Below, piece by piece: positions 25,000 through 34,300 of a stretch of 44,202 nucleotides of DNA. Positions within the stretch are counted from its first letter, which is position 1. Each line of letters starts with the position of its first letter. Made by a program: the position numbers and the translations under genes. The DNA is from Niveispirillum sp. (GTDB lineage: Bacteria > Pseudomonadota > Alphaproteobacteria > Azospirillales > Azospirillaceae): assembly GCF_017996735.1 (NCBI RefSeq), contig NZ_JAGOGJ010000050.1, positions 1 to 44,202 of the forward strand, written 5' to 3'. The notes under the pieces are model-generated. The model was given only the letters and a program-made list of their open reading frames with translations. It made no database searches and was not told the origin of the DNA.

Positions 25000-26766
25000 A
25001 TGAACCCACCGCGTCTTACCCTGCCCGGCAAGAAGATGAAGCAGGTCCTGATCGGGCTGGGCTTCGCCCTGTTGGCGTTTGTGCTGGCCTGGGTCGGGGG
25101 CGAACTGGCGGCGGGGATCAGCCGGGAGGCGCTGCTGGATCAGGCGGGGCCGAGGCGGGCGTTGTATGTGGCGGGTTTGCGCAGCGAACTGACACGGCAC
25201 GAGACGACGCCCGCCATCCTGGGCCTGTCGCGCACCCTGCGCACCGCCCTGCAAAGCCCTGACGATCCCGCCGCCGTGGAAGCGGCCAACATCTATATGG
25301 AGCAGATTGCGGCCCGCACGGGGGCGGCGGCACTGTATCTGATGGATATGAGCGGCACGACGCTGGCGGCCAGCAACTGGCGCCAGACCGACAGTTTTGT
25401 GGGCCGTAACTTTGCCTATCGCCCCTATTTCCGCGAGGCGTTGGCCAGCGGGGCAGGGCGGTTTTACGGCATCGGCACTACCAGCCGGGAACCCGGCCAT
25501 TATTTTGCCCGCGCGCTGGAAGAAGGCGGCCTGACGCTGGGCATCACCGTCGTCAAGGTCTCGCTGGCGCCGGTGGAGAAAAGCTGGGCGGGCCTGTCAG
25601 ACCGCATCCTGGTGGTGGATGGCAACGGGGTGGTGATCCTGTCCTCCGTGCCCGACTGGACCTTCCGCACGATGTCGCCTTTGTCGGATGCGGAAAAGGT
25701 GCGGCTGGCCGATACGCGGCAATATGAGGGGGTGAGCCTGAGGGCGCTGGACTGGCGGGCGGGGGCCGACGGCACCGTGACCCTGGCGGGCGCGGCGCGC
25801 GCCTATCTGGCCAGTGACAGTCTGGTGGAGGGCACGCCCTGGCGGCTCTACCTGCTGTCCAGCCTGGACGGGGTGGAGATCGCCCGCGATGTGGGCCACG
25901 TCGGCGGTGTGGGGGTGGCGGCCCTGTGCCTGCTGGGCTGGCTCTATTGGCGACAACGGCGGCGGACAAGGCTGGCCTGGGAACGGTCGGCGGCGGCGCT
26001 GGAGCGGGAGGTGGCGGCGCGCACGGCGGAACTGGTGGCCGCCAATGATGATCTGCGCCGGGCGCAGGATGATCTGGTGCAGGCGGCCAAGCTGGCGGCG
26101 CTGGGCCAGCTCTCGGCCGGGATCACGCATGAACTGAACCAGCCGCTGGCAGCATTGCGCACCTTCTCCGACAATGCGGCCGCGTTTCTGGCGCGGGGCA
26201 AGCTGGACCGTGTGGAAGAAAACCTGCGCCATATTGCCGGCCTGACGGAGCGGATGGCGCGCATCACGGGGCAGTTGCGCACCTTCGCCCGCCGGTCGGA
26301 CAACCGGCCCGAGGATGTGGCCGTCACCCGCGCCATCGACAATGCCCTGACCCTGCTGGCCGAGAAGGTACGGCGGGTGGGCGCCGTGGTGGCGGTGGAG
26401 ATGGAAGACGGGCTGTCGGTGCGCTGTGACCCGCTGCGCCTGGAACAGGTGCTGGTCAACCTGATTGGCAATGCCCTGGACGCGGTGGCGGGGCGGGAGG
26501 TGCGGCGGGTGATGGTGACGGGCGCGACGGTGGGGGAGCGGGTGCAGGTGCGGGTGGCCGATACGGGGCCGGGCATCGCTGACGAACACATGCCGCATCT
26601 GTTCGAGCCGTTTTTCACCACCAAGCCGCCGGGGGTCGGCCTTGGCCTGGGGCTGGTGATTTCGGCCAGCATCATCCGCGACCATGATGGTAGTCTGACC
26701 GCCGCGAATGGGCCGGAAGGCGGCGCTGTCTTCAGCATCGACCTGCCGGCGGGCGGAGGGGAGTGA
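25000..26766 (+). CDS. dctB: C4-dicarboxylate sensor histidine kinase DctB
   Basis: 588 residues. Helix 1 (about 14-33), a periplasmic dCache sensor (34-300) with SFVGRNFAYRPYFREAL and GTTSREPGHYFARA, the block that binds succinate in rhizobial DctB, helix 2 (about 301-317), coiled coil, and a HisKA domain with the phospho-acceptor His377 in GITHELNQPLAAL. The HATPase domain follows with NLIGNALDAV, DTGPGI and TTKPPGVGLGLGL. It autophosphorylates on dicarboxylate binding and phosphorylates DctD. Its stop overlaps a GTG and lies 2 bp before the ATG of dctD. Confidence 0.97.
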   Translation: MNPPRLTLPGKKMKQVLIGLGFALLAFVLAWVGGELAAGISREALLDQAGPRRALYVAGLRSELTRHETTPAILGLSRTLRTALQSPDDPAAVEAANIYMEQIAARTGAAALYLMDMSGTTLAASNWRQTDSFVGRNFAYRPYFREALASGAGRFYGIGTTSREPGHYFARALEEGGLTLGITVVKVSLAPVEKSWAGLSDRILVVDGNGVVILSSVPDWTFRTMSPLSDAEKVRLADTRQYEGVSLRALDWRAGADGTVTLAGAARAYLASDSLVEGTPWRLYLLSSLDGVEIARDVGHVGGVGVAALCLLGWLYWRQRRRTRLAWERSAAALEREVAARTAELVAANDDLRRAQDDLVQAAKLAALGQLSAGITHELNQPLAALRTFSDNAAAFLARGKLDRVEENLRHIAGLTERMARITGQLRTFARRSDNRPEDVAVTRAIDNALTLLAEKVRRVGAVVAVEMEDGLSVRCDPLRLEQVLVNLIGNALDAVAGREVRRVMVTGATVGERVQVRVADTGPGIADEHMPHLFEPFFTTKPPGVGLGLGLVISASIIRDHDGSLTAANGPEGGAVFSIDLPAGGGE

Positions 26767-26768
26767 GC

Positions 26769-28106
26769 ATGGGCGCACCGCGCATCCTGCTGGTCGAGGA
26801 TGATGATTCCGTCCGTCTGGGCGTGGAACAGGCCCTGGAACTGGCCGACCTGCCCGTGCGTGGCTTTGCCGCCGCGGAACCGGCGCTGGACGCGTTGAAG
26901 CGCGACGGGGCGGATGTGCTGGTCACCGATGTGCGGCTGCCCGGCATGGACGGGTTGGCGCTGCTGAAGGCGGCGCTGGCGGTGGATGCGGGCCTGCCGG
27001 TCATCCTGATGACGGGTCATGGCGACATCGCCATGGCGGTGGGCGCCATGCGCGACGGCGCCTATGATTTCATTGAGAAACCGTTTGCGTCGGACCGGCT
27101 GGTGACCACCGTCAACCGCGCGCTGGAAAGGCGCCGGTTGGTGGCGGAGGTGGGGGCGCTGCGTCAGGCGCTGGTGCAGCAGGATGGTCTGGATGCTGCC
27201 TTGCTGGGCCGGTCGCCCGGCATGATGGCGGTGAAGAAACTGATCCGGCAGGTGGCGGATACCGGTGCCGATGTCCTGATTCTGGGTGAGACGGGCAGCG
27301 GCAAGGAGATGGTGGCCCATGCCCTGCACCAATTCTCCAAACGCGCAGCCAAACCATTCGTTGCCATCAATTGCGGCGCCATCCCCGACAGCATGGTCGA
27401 AAGCGAACTGTTCGGGCATGAGGCGGGGGCGTTCACGGGTGCCGCCAAGACCCGGATCGGCAAGCTGGAATTCGCCGATGGCGGTACGGTGTTCCTGGAC
27501 GAGATCGAGAGCATGCCCATGGCGGCGCAGGTGAAGCTGCTGCGTGTTCTGCAGGACCGGCGGGTGGAACGGCTGGGCTCCAACCGCTCCATCCATCTGA
27601 ATATCCGTTTCGTGGCGGCAACGAAGGAGGATCTGGGGGCCCTGTCGAAACAGGGGAAGTTCCGTGAGGATCTTTATTTCCGCCTGAATGTCGTGCCCCT
27701 GTCCATCCCGCCATTGCGGCAGCGGCGGGAGGATATTCCGATGCTGCTGGACCATTTCCTGCTGGCCGCCGCCGACCGGCTGGGCACATCGCCGGTTGTG
27801 GTGCCGGCGGCGGAGCGGCAGGCCCTGTTGTCCCACACCTGGCCCGGCAATGTGCGGGAGTTGCGCAACGTGGCCGACCGGATGGCGCTGGGCCTGCCGG
27901 CCCTGCTGAATGCGGGTGCGGGTGCGGGTGCGGAGGCGGTGGGGCTGGCGGCACAGGTGGAGGCGTTCGAGCGGCAATTGATCACTGCCGCCCTGACCGA
28001 GCAGAAGGGCGATGTGGCGGCGGCGGCCGACATATTGGCCGTTCCAAAGAAAACCCTCTACGACAAGCTAAAACGTTTCGGTATCGAAATAGAGGGTTTT
28101 CGGTAA
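26769..28106 (+). CDS. dctD: Sigma-54-dependent response regulator DctD
   Basis: 445 residues from the ATG at 26769, which has GGGGAG five bases upstream; a GTG at 26763 overlapping the dctB stop is an alternative two codons longer. Receiver domain with phospho-acceptor Asp54 (VTDVRLPGMDG) and the conserved FIEKPF Lys. The AAA+ domain has Walker A GETGSGKE, the sigma-54 contact loop ESELFGHEAGAFTGA, Walker B GTVFLDEIES and PLRQRREDIP. A Fis-type helix-turn-helix ends the protein (DVAAAADILAVPKKTLYDKLKRFG). It activates the dctA promoter at 22646 (inferred from family). The end of the gene overlaps the first of three TTTCGGTA repeats. Confidence 0.97.
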   Translation: MGAPRILLVEDDDSVRLGVEQALELADLPVRGFAAAEPALDALKRDGADVLVTDVRLPGMDGLALLKAALAVDAGLPVILMTGHGDIAMAVGAMRDGAYDFIEKPFASDRLVTTVNRALERRRLVAEVGALRQALVQQDGLDAALLGRSPGMMAVKKLIRQVADTGADVLILGETGSGKEMVAHALHQFSKRAAKPFVAINCGAIPDSMVESELFGHEAGAFTGAAKTRIGKLEFADGGTVFLDEIESMPMAAQVKLLRVLQDRRVERLGSNRSIHLNIRFVAATKEDLGALSKQGKFREDLYFRLNVVPLSIPPLRQRREDIPMLLDHFLLAAADRLGTSPVVVPAAERQALLSHTWPGNVRELRNVADRMALGLPALLNAGAGAGAEAVGLAAQVEAFERQLITAALTEQKGDVAAAADILAVPKKTLYDKLKRFGIEIEGFR

Positions 28107-28130
28107 CGGATAGTGATTTCGGTACCGAAA
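28076..28130. repeat. Three spaced TTTCGGTA operator-like repeats
   Basis: TTTCGGTATCGAAA (28076-28089, inside the dctD 3' end), TTTCGGTAACGGAT (28098-28111) and TTTCGGTACCGAAA (28117-28130, perfect palindrome) lie 22 and 19 bp apart, about two helical turns. They are upstream of the promoter of the flavin oxidase gene. They look like binding sites for one dimeric regulator, which I cannot name. Confidence 0.5.
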
Positions 28131-28144
28131 TTATGCCCTGCCGT

Positions 28145-28194
28145 GTGATAGTCATATCACCACGTTGACGCGATTGGACATATGCCCTTATAAA
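28145..28194 (+). promoter_or_regulatory. Sigma-70-like promoter with adjacent dyad, flavin oxidase gene
   Basis: TTGACG (28165-28170) and TATAAA (28189-28194) are 18 bp apart, with a start expected near 28201 and the ATG at 28222. Just upstream is a perfect dyad GTGATA-N4-TATCAC (28145-28160). The spacing does not fit a standard CRP or FNR site, so the regulator is unknown. Confidence 0.5.
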
Positions 28195-28221
28195 CCTAAG
28201 CGATAAAAAGTTGGGGAGGGC

Positions 28222-29748
28222 ATGATGCTGCGCGCTGTTGAACCGTCACGTCGCAATTTTCTGGTCGGGCTGGGCCGGTTCGCGGCGGTGGCGCCGCTGG
28301 CCGCCTCCATGCCCTGGGCGGCGGGGGCTGCGCGGGCGGCAAGCCCTCCGCTGGCCTGCCCCCCGAAATCCGCCTGGACCGATCTGGCGGCGAAGGTCAG
28401 TGGCGGGGTGCTGACGCCGCTGGACCCGTTCTTCACCGATGTCTGCCGCCCCAACAACCTACGCTATGACACGCTGCCCATGGGGGTGGCGCGGTGTCTG
28501 ACGACGCAGGATGTGCAGGCCGCCATCGCCTGGGTTCGCCAGCAGGCAATCCCCTTCTCCGTGCGGTCCGGCGGGCATAATTACGCGGGCTATTCCTCCA
28601 CCAACGGTCTGCTGATCGACATGTCGCTGATGGCCGGGGTGGAGGTGGTGGACAAGAAGGAAGGCATCGTCCGGGTCAAGGGCGGCACCGGCAACGCCCT
28701 GGTCTATAAGGAACTGGAACGGCTGGGCCGCACCATCACCCATGGGCGGTGCGATGCCGTGGGCGCAGCCGGGTTCCTGCTGGGCGGGGGCATCGGCTTC
28801 AATATGCGCCTGTACGGCATCGGGTCCGACCTGATGACGGGCACGACGCTGGTCACCGCCGACGGGCAGCGCCACGACGCCAATGAGAAGGCCGACAGCA
28901 GCCTTTATTGGGCCTGTCGGGGCGGGGCGGGCGGCAATTTCGGCATCAATACCGAATTCATCCTGGCCACCAAGCCCGTGGAAACCGTGTCGGTCTGTCA
29001 GTTGACCTGGACCGATAAGCAGGAAGAGGTGCTGTACGAGTTGCTGACCCGGCTGCCCAAGGCGCCGAACAGTTTCGGCAGCAAGGTCAATGTCAATCTG
29101 CCCAGCATCCAGCAGCGCTGTCAGGGAATGGGTACGACCGTGTCGATCCTGGCGCAATTGCACAAGACCAGGGGCGCGCGGTTGCAGGATATCCTGGGCC
29201 CCCTGTGGAACAGTGCGTCCAAGCGGGTGGTGAAGGAGGATATCCCCTATTGGGTGGGGCAGGATTTCCTGTCGGAAGAGACCTTCCCCTATTTTTATCA
29301 GGAGAAATCCAGCTACATGCAGGCGGGCACCATCAGCCGCGACGCGGTGGCCGCCATGTTCAAGGCCGCCAGGGACCAGCCCGGCACCTCGATGCCCGTC
29401 TCTTTCAAGTTTTTCCAGACAGGCGGCGCCTGCAACGACAAGGCGCCGGACGCCACGGCCTATGTCCATCGCGGCAATGACTGGCTGTTCTCGGTGGAGA
29501 TGAACTGGTGGCTGCCCACCGATCCGTCGGGCCTGATCGATGAGAATCTGGCCTGGCAGAAGGATTTCTACGCCCTGGCCAACAAGGCCTGCGCGGCGGT
29601 CGGCGCCTATCAGAACTTCCCCGACCCGACCCTGGACGATTATGCCAACGCCTATTACGGCCAGAATCTGGCCCGCCTGCGCGCGGTGAAAAAACAGGTC
29701 GATCCGGGCAATTTCTTCACCTATGGGCAGGGGATCAAGCCGGCGTGA
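28222..29748 (+). CDS. Tat-exported FAD-linked oxidase, berberine-bridge-enzyme type with bicovalent flavin
   Basis: 508 residues. A twin-arginine signal (SRRNFLVG at 9-16, then a hydrophobic stretch to ARAAS) predicts export of the folded flavoprotein. The FAD-binding domain shows RSGGHNYAGYS with His119 and GRCDAVGAAGFLLGGGIG with Cys177, the two residues that bind FAD covalently in this family. The C-terminal BBE segment reads YYGQNLARLRAVKKQVDPGNFF. Relatives oxidise sugars, oligosaccharides or alkaloid-like alcohols with O2 or a dehydrogenase acceptor; the substrate is unknown. GGGGAGGGC precedes the ATG. It is alone after dctD and has its own promoter with operator-like repeats. Confidence 0.9.
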   Translation: MMLRAVEPSRRNFLVGLGRFAAVAPLAASMPWAAGAARAASPPLACPPKSAWTDLAAKVSGGVLTPLDPFFTDVCRPNNLRYDTLPMGVARCLTTQDVQAAIAWVRQQAIPFSVRSGGHNYAGYSSTNGLLIDMSLMAGVEVVDKKEGIVRVKGGTGNALVYKELERLGRTITHGRCDAVGAAGFLLGGGIGFNMRLYGIGSDLMTGTTLVTADGQRHDANEKADSSLYWACRGGAGGNFGINTEFILATKPVETVSVCQLTWTDKQEEVLYELLTRLPKAPNSFGSKVNVNLPSIQQRCQGMGTTVSILAQLHKTRGARLQDILGPLWNSASKRVVKEDIPYWVGQDFLSEETFPYFYQEKSSYMQAGTISRDAVAAMFKAARDQPGTSMPVSFKFFQTGGACNDKAPDATAYVHRGNDWLFSVEMNWWLPTDPSGLIDENLAWQKDFYALANKACAAVGAYQNFPDPTLDDYANAYYGQNLARLRAVKKQVDPGNFFTYGQGIKPA

Positions 29749-29780
29749 GGGCCGGGGGCGGCGGAGACAGAGGCCGCCGC

Positions 29781-31028
29781 CTATTTCATGCGAAACCGGT
29801 TGCGCAGGCCCAGGCCGATCAGGAACAGCAGGAGCAGGCCGATCACCATCTGTGCGCCGCTGACAAAGCGCAGCCAGCGCGAGAGGTCTGCCGGCAGGGT
29901 GCCTGCCTCCATCAACTCCTTACGCAGGCCCAGCGGCCCCAGTGTGTTGGCGGTGCTGACGCCCAGCGCCAGCGGGATATCCCAGTTCAGCGCGGGCCAG
30001 AACTGTACCGCCCCCGCCAGGATCAGGGCGACCAGCCAGCCCAGCGGCCGCAGATAGCTCTGTCCATAATGGCACAGAACGCCATAGGCCCCGATTGGCC
30101 ATCCCCTGATCTGCCCCGCCGCCACCCGACGGCATTCCAGTTCCTTAGCAAAGAACACGAGTTCATCCTCATGCTTCTTCAGCCGGTCCATCTCCAGCTT
30201 CAGCCGCTCATAGGCATTGGTGAACTGCGCTGCCACGTCCGGGTTTGAAGGTGCCGTTGGCCATTTTGCCCCGCGCCAGACTGTATCCTCGTGCAGCTTG
30301 GCCCCATGGAACCGGGGTGGTTCCCCCAGGAACTGGCTGGCCTCAAAATTGGTTGGTGCTTTCAACTCGCTGTCTGTGAAGCGTGCAGCTTGGTGGAATG
30401 TGGCGCGGCTGAAACCGGTGTATCTAGTGAAAGTGGAGCTGATGAAATTGGCGTTCCCGATGAACCTGGCGGCGCCAAACTCGGCCTTCCCAGTGAATGT
30501 GGCGCTGACAAAATTGGCATACTCGGTGAATATGGAGTTGGAAAAATTGGCACTGTCGGTGAAAGTAGTGCTGTTGAAATCGGCACCGTTAATGAAAATT
30601 GCAACGCTGAAGGAGGTGTAACTGGTGAATTTTGTGCCGCTGAAATCGGCGTGCCCAAAAATATACCCGCCAAAGTAGATGCTTTGGTCAAACTGACATT
30701 CTCTGAAGTCAATCCTCGGGTCTGCGTCCGGTATCTCAATCGGACCTTTACCTGCCCTTTCCCGAAATTGCCGCCGGATGTCTGTCAGTTCCTTATCGTC
30801 AAAGGGTACCAATTCCGCGGCATCAACCCGGCCCTTCAACGCCTCCCGCTGCTCATCCGTCCATTGCGACGCATAATAACGGTTCCATGCCACCCGGTTC
30901 TTCACCTGAATCTCATCGCGAAACCAACCGGACACCCCATACAGCGTCGCCAGCAGATACCAGGGGTTTTGCTCGGCGGGTTTCAGATTGGGCTTCGCTG
31001 GTGTGTTTGTCATCGGGGACGGGTGCAT
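29781..31028 (-). CDS. Membrane-anchored pentapeptide-repeat protein
   Basis: 415 residues (a start five codons later, MTNTPAK, is possible). Residues about 105-250 are roughly 25 pentapeptide repeats with Phe at the centre (ADFSG, TKFTS, ANFSN, AEFGA, ARFIG, TGFSR), giving a right-handed quadrilateral beta-helix. A short helical linker with a coiled-coil look follows (RLKLEMDRLKKHEDELVFFAKELECRR), then two hydrophobic segments (PLGWLVALILAGAVQF and MVIGLLLLFLIGLG). The repeat would face the cytoplasm if the N-terminus is inside. Function unknown; this build is widespread but mostly uncharacterised. Base composition in the repeats is lower in GC than the neighbours. Confidence 0.85.
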   Translation of the reverse strand: MHPSPMTNTPAKPNLKPAEQNPWYLLATLYGVSGWFRDEIQVKNRVAWNRYYASQWTDEQREALKGRVDAAELVPFDDKELTDIRRQFRERAGKGPIEIPDADPRIDFRECQFDQSIYFGGYIFGHADFSGTKFTSYTSFSVAIFINGADFNSTTFTDSANFSNSIFTEYANFVSATFTGKAEFGAARFIGNANFISSTFTRYTGFSRATFHQAARFTDSELKAPTNFEASQFLGEPPRFHGAKLHEDTVWRGAKWPTAPSNPDVAAQFTNAYERLKLEMDRLKKHEDELVFFAKELECRRVAAGQIRGWPIGAYGVLCHYGQSYLRPLGWLVALILAGAVQFWPALNWDIPLALGVSTANTLGPLGLRKELMEAGTLPADLSRWLRFVSGAQMVIGLLLLFLIGLGLRNRFRMK

Positions 31029-31133
31029 TTGGTTGTGGAACCCGGGGATGGTACAGGATAACAGCGCGGGGGGCAGGGGCGATGTTGGGCGCCGGGATAA
31101 GCTGTTTGCTGCACCGGTTCAGGCCACTCTCTC

Positions 31134-31246
31134 CCGTCACCCCGGCGAAAGCCGGGGCCCAGGGCAGAGCGGCGTCTGCCGCGACATGATTCATATCGGC
31201 GCTGATCGCGCCTCATGCTGGGCCCCGGCTTTCGCCGGGGTGACGG
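31134..31246. repeat. 29-bp perfect inverted repeat of a GAAA-loop palindrome
   Basis: Positions 31134-31162 and 31218-31246 are exact reverse complements, 55 bp apart. Each arm is itself a hairpin, CCCCGGC-GAAA-GCCGGGG. The outer right edge is GACGGAAAAAATAA. It lies in the 315-bp gap between the pentapeptide gene start and the yhaN stop, which otherwise holds nothing I recognise. It looks like a REP/palindromic intergenic element and may also terminate transcription. Confidence 0.75.
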
Positions 31247-31343
31247 AAAAAATAACGGTAAGCCAGTTTATCTTATTGAATGCGCGTGTTTGCGGGATGA
31301 CCGTGGGGAAACTGGACGTGGGTCCACAGATGCCATCCGCACC

Positions 31344-34300
31344 CTACCCCGCCGATAACCGATGTACCCGCACCGCGTCGCCCAAGGCCTCCACCCCCGC
31401 CTGCACCACATATTCATGGTGGGTGAACAGGACCACCTGCGTCGCCTGACCCAGTTCGGCCAGTGCCAGCAGGCCGGCGCGGGTGCGGGCCTCGTCCGAC
31501 GTGATGAACAGATCGTCGGCGATGAAGGGCAGCGGCGTGGACTGGGCGACATGGGCCTCGACAGAGGCGATGCGGAGCGCCAGGAAAAGCTGGTCGCGCA
31601 GCCCCTCGCTCATCCCCTCCACATGCGCGTCGCTGCCATCCTGGCGCACGCCGACCAGCACGGGATTGTCGCCGGCGCCGTAATCAATCTTCAGCCGCAT
31701 CACGGGATTGCCGCCGCTGGCGGCCATGGCGGCCAGGATGGAGCCGGCGCGTTGCAGCAGCGGATGTTCATTGCGGGTGCGGTAGCGTTCCACGGCCTGG
31801 GTCAGCAGCAGCGACGCGGCGCGCAGGCGCAGCCAGCGGCTGGCCAGGGTGGCGGCGCGGGCAGCGGCATCGGCCGCGTCCTGGGCCGCCCCACCGATGC
31901 CGGCCCGGTGCCGCATCTCCTCCAGCGCGCGTTCCGCCTCCCGCTGCTTCACGGAGGTGTCGGCAAGATCATTCTGTGCCGTTTCGATCCTGGCGGTCAG
32001 GGCCGATAGGTCGGCTGCCATCGCGTCGGGGTCCAGGCCCGCGACCGCCATGCGAAGCTGTTCGGGCGCCTGTCCGTCGCCGGCCCGGTGCAGTTCGGCC
32101 AGCAGCGCCGCCTCCTGTGTGCGCAGGTCCCGGCGGCGGGCGGCGGCGGTGACCAGGGCGGGCACGTCGTCGCCATCGGCCAGCCGGTGCAGGCGGCGCA
32201 GGTCGGACATTGCGTCGGCGGCATCCTGCGCCGCCTGTTCGGCATCGGCGAGGGCCTTTTCGGCGCGGTCACGACCCTGGATCAGCGCATCGCGGCGCCC
32301 GGCGGTGGTGCGCGCCTCCCTCAGCGCGCCATAGAGTGCGTTGGCCGCATCCTCGGCCCCGACATCAAGACCGGGCATCAGGTCGGATGCGGCCGCCAGC
32401 AGCGCATCGGCGTCCGCGCGATAGGCGCCGATATCCTTTTCCAGCCCCGCGATGCGGTGGTCCAGTTCGCGGATCTGACGCAGTTCGTTGCCCACATCCT
32501 CCCAGGCGCGGAGGGCCGCCTCTGCCTCTGCGGGCAGGGCGTGGGCAGGCAGGCCGATCGCCTGCATATCGGCGGTCCAGCCGGCGCCCCAGGCAGACAG
32601 CGCCCTTTCCGCCTCTTCCATCTCCGCTGCCGCCAGTTCCAGGTCGGCGCGCGCACGGGCCAGGGCCTGTGCCGCCTTGTCGGCGGCGATGGCGGCCTGA
32701 CGTGCGCGGGCGACGGCGGCATCGGCGGCCACGCGCAGTTCCGGCAGCCGCGCGCCGGCCGGCGCCTCCACCCCGCACAGCGACAGGGCATGGCGCAGAT
32801 GGCCCTCGCACAGCCGCGCCTCGTCCCGCAGGCCGGCCACACTCTCGGCCTGTTGTGACTGCTGCGCCAGCGCCGACAGGATCGCGCCGGTCTGGGTCAG
32901 GAACGCCGCCATTTCCGCCGCACCGCCGGGGTCGATGCCGGTGGCCTGCCAGAGGTCGGCCCATTCGGTGGCCAGGGCTTCCTGCTCCACCGACAGGGAA
33001 TTTTCCTGGCCGGAGATCGCTTCCAGCCTTTCCGCGTTGGCGGTCAGATCGCTTTGCGCGCGGATATAGCTGGCGACGCGCGCCGCCTCCCGCTCCCGCA
33101 GGTCGGCCAACTGATCGGCGTTGCGCAAGGCCGCTTCGAAGGCGGGCACGGTATCGGCGGGGGCGGGGGTGCCCTTGTCCAGATGCGGGCGCAGGTCCGA
33201 CCAGAGCGTGTCGCGCGACCGGCGGGCCTGGGCGATGGCGGCGGGTGTCGGCACCTCCCCGCCTTCCGCCAGTTCACGCAGCGACTGGCGAAGGTGACGG
33301 CCCTGGTCTTCAGCCGCGCGGCGGTCATCGGCCAGCCTTTGCCGGCGGTTTTCCAGGGATTGTTCGCGCAGCCGCTGCCGCTCCACGGCATCTTGTGTGG
33401 GCAGGGGCAGGGCCGCCAGCCGCTCCGGGTCCTGCCGATGCCGGCCCAGGCGGGCGGCAAGCTGCGCCAGCCGGTCGGCCCCGTCCTTGAACGCCCGTTC
33501 CGCCCGGTCCAGGCGCGGTTCGACCTCACCCAGCCGGCCGGCGGCGGCCAGCGCGGCCTCGGCCTCGGCCAGCAGCGCGGCGTCGGGGGCGTGGGCCGGC
33601 ACCTGCCGTTCCGCCTGCCTGGCGTCACGGGTGGCGGCGTCATGGCGGCGACGGGCATCGGCCAGCGTCTGGGTCAGGCGCGCATGTTCCTTGGCCTTGT
33701 CCCGGATGCCGGCGATCAGGGGGCGGCGCGGCAGCATGGTGTCCAGCCGGTCCGGATCGGCATCGATACCGATATCGCGGGCCGCCAGTTCCAGGCGCTG
33801 CTGGGCCAGGGTGCGTTCCTGCCGGCGGCGCGGCAGGTCGGCCCGGGATTTCGCAATCTCGCCTTGCCGCTGATACAGCGCCTCGATGGGGGCGGCCAGG
33901 GACAGCAGGGGTGGTGGCGGGCCGGCGGCGGCCAGTGCCTCCATCGCCGCCGCCAGTTCCGCCCGCGTCCGCTCCGTCTGGCGCGTGGTGGTCAGCAGGG
34001 CGCTTTCGGCCCGGCGCCAGCGGTCGGCCAGATCGGCGGGCAGGTCCGGGCCGTCGCCGGCATCGGCCAGCAGAGGGGCCAGATCCTCCAGCCGGGCAAG
34101 TAGCGGGCGCACGCGGCGCAGCCGTTCCAGGCGGCTTCGCTCCCGCTCCGCATCGGCCAGTCCGGCACGGATGGCCAAAAGCTGCTCGCGGGCGGTCGCA
34201 AGGGCGGTCTCGGCGGCTTCCCAGGCTTCGGCCTTCGTCGCCTCGTTGCGCATGCGCGAGGTTGCGTCGGCATGGGCGTCGGCCGCCTGCCACAGGGGCT

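Noticed and set aside
28145..28160. CRP or FNR site before the flavin oxidase
   Set aside because: Half-site spacing (TGTGA-N8-TCAC; GTGAT-N6-ATCAC) fits neither protein.
30291..31061. Plus-strand frame with a regular repeat (GADEIGV-like)
   Set aside because: The regularity is the antisense image of the pentapeptide repeats of the minus-strand gene.
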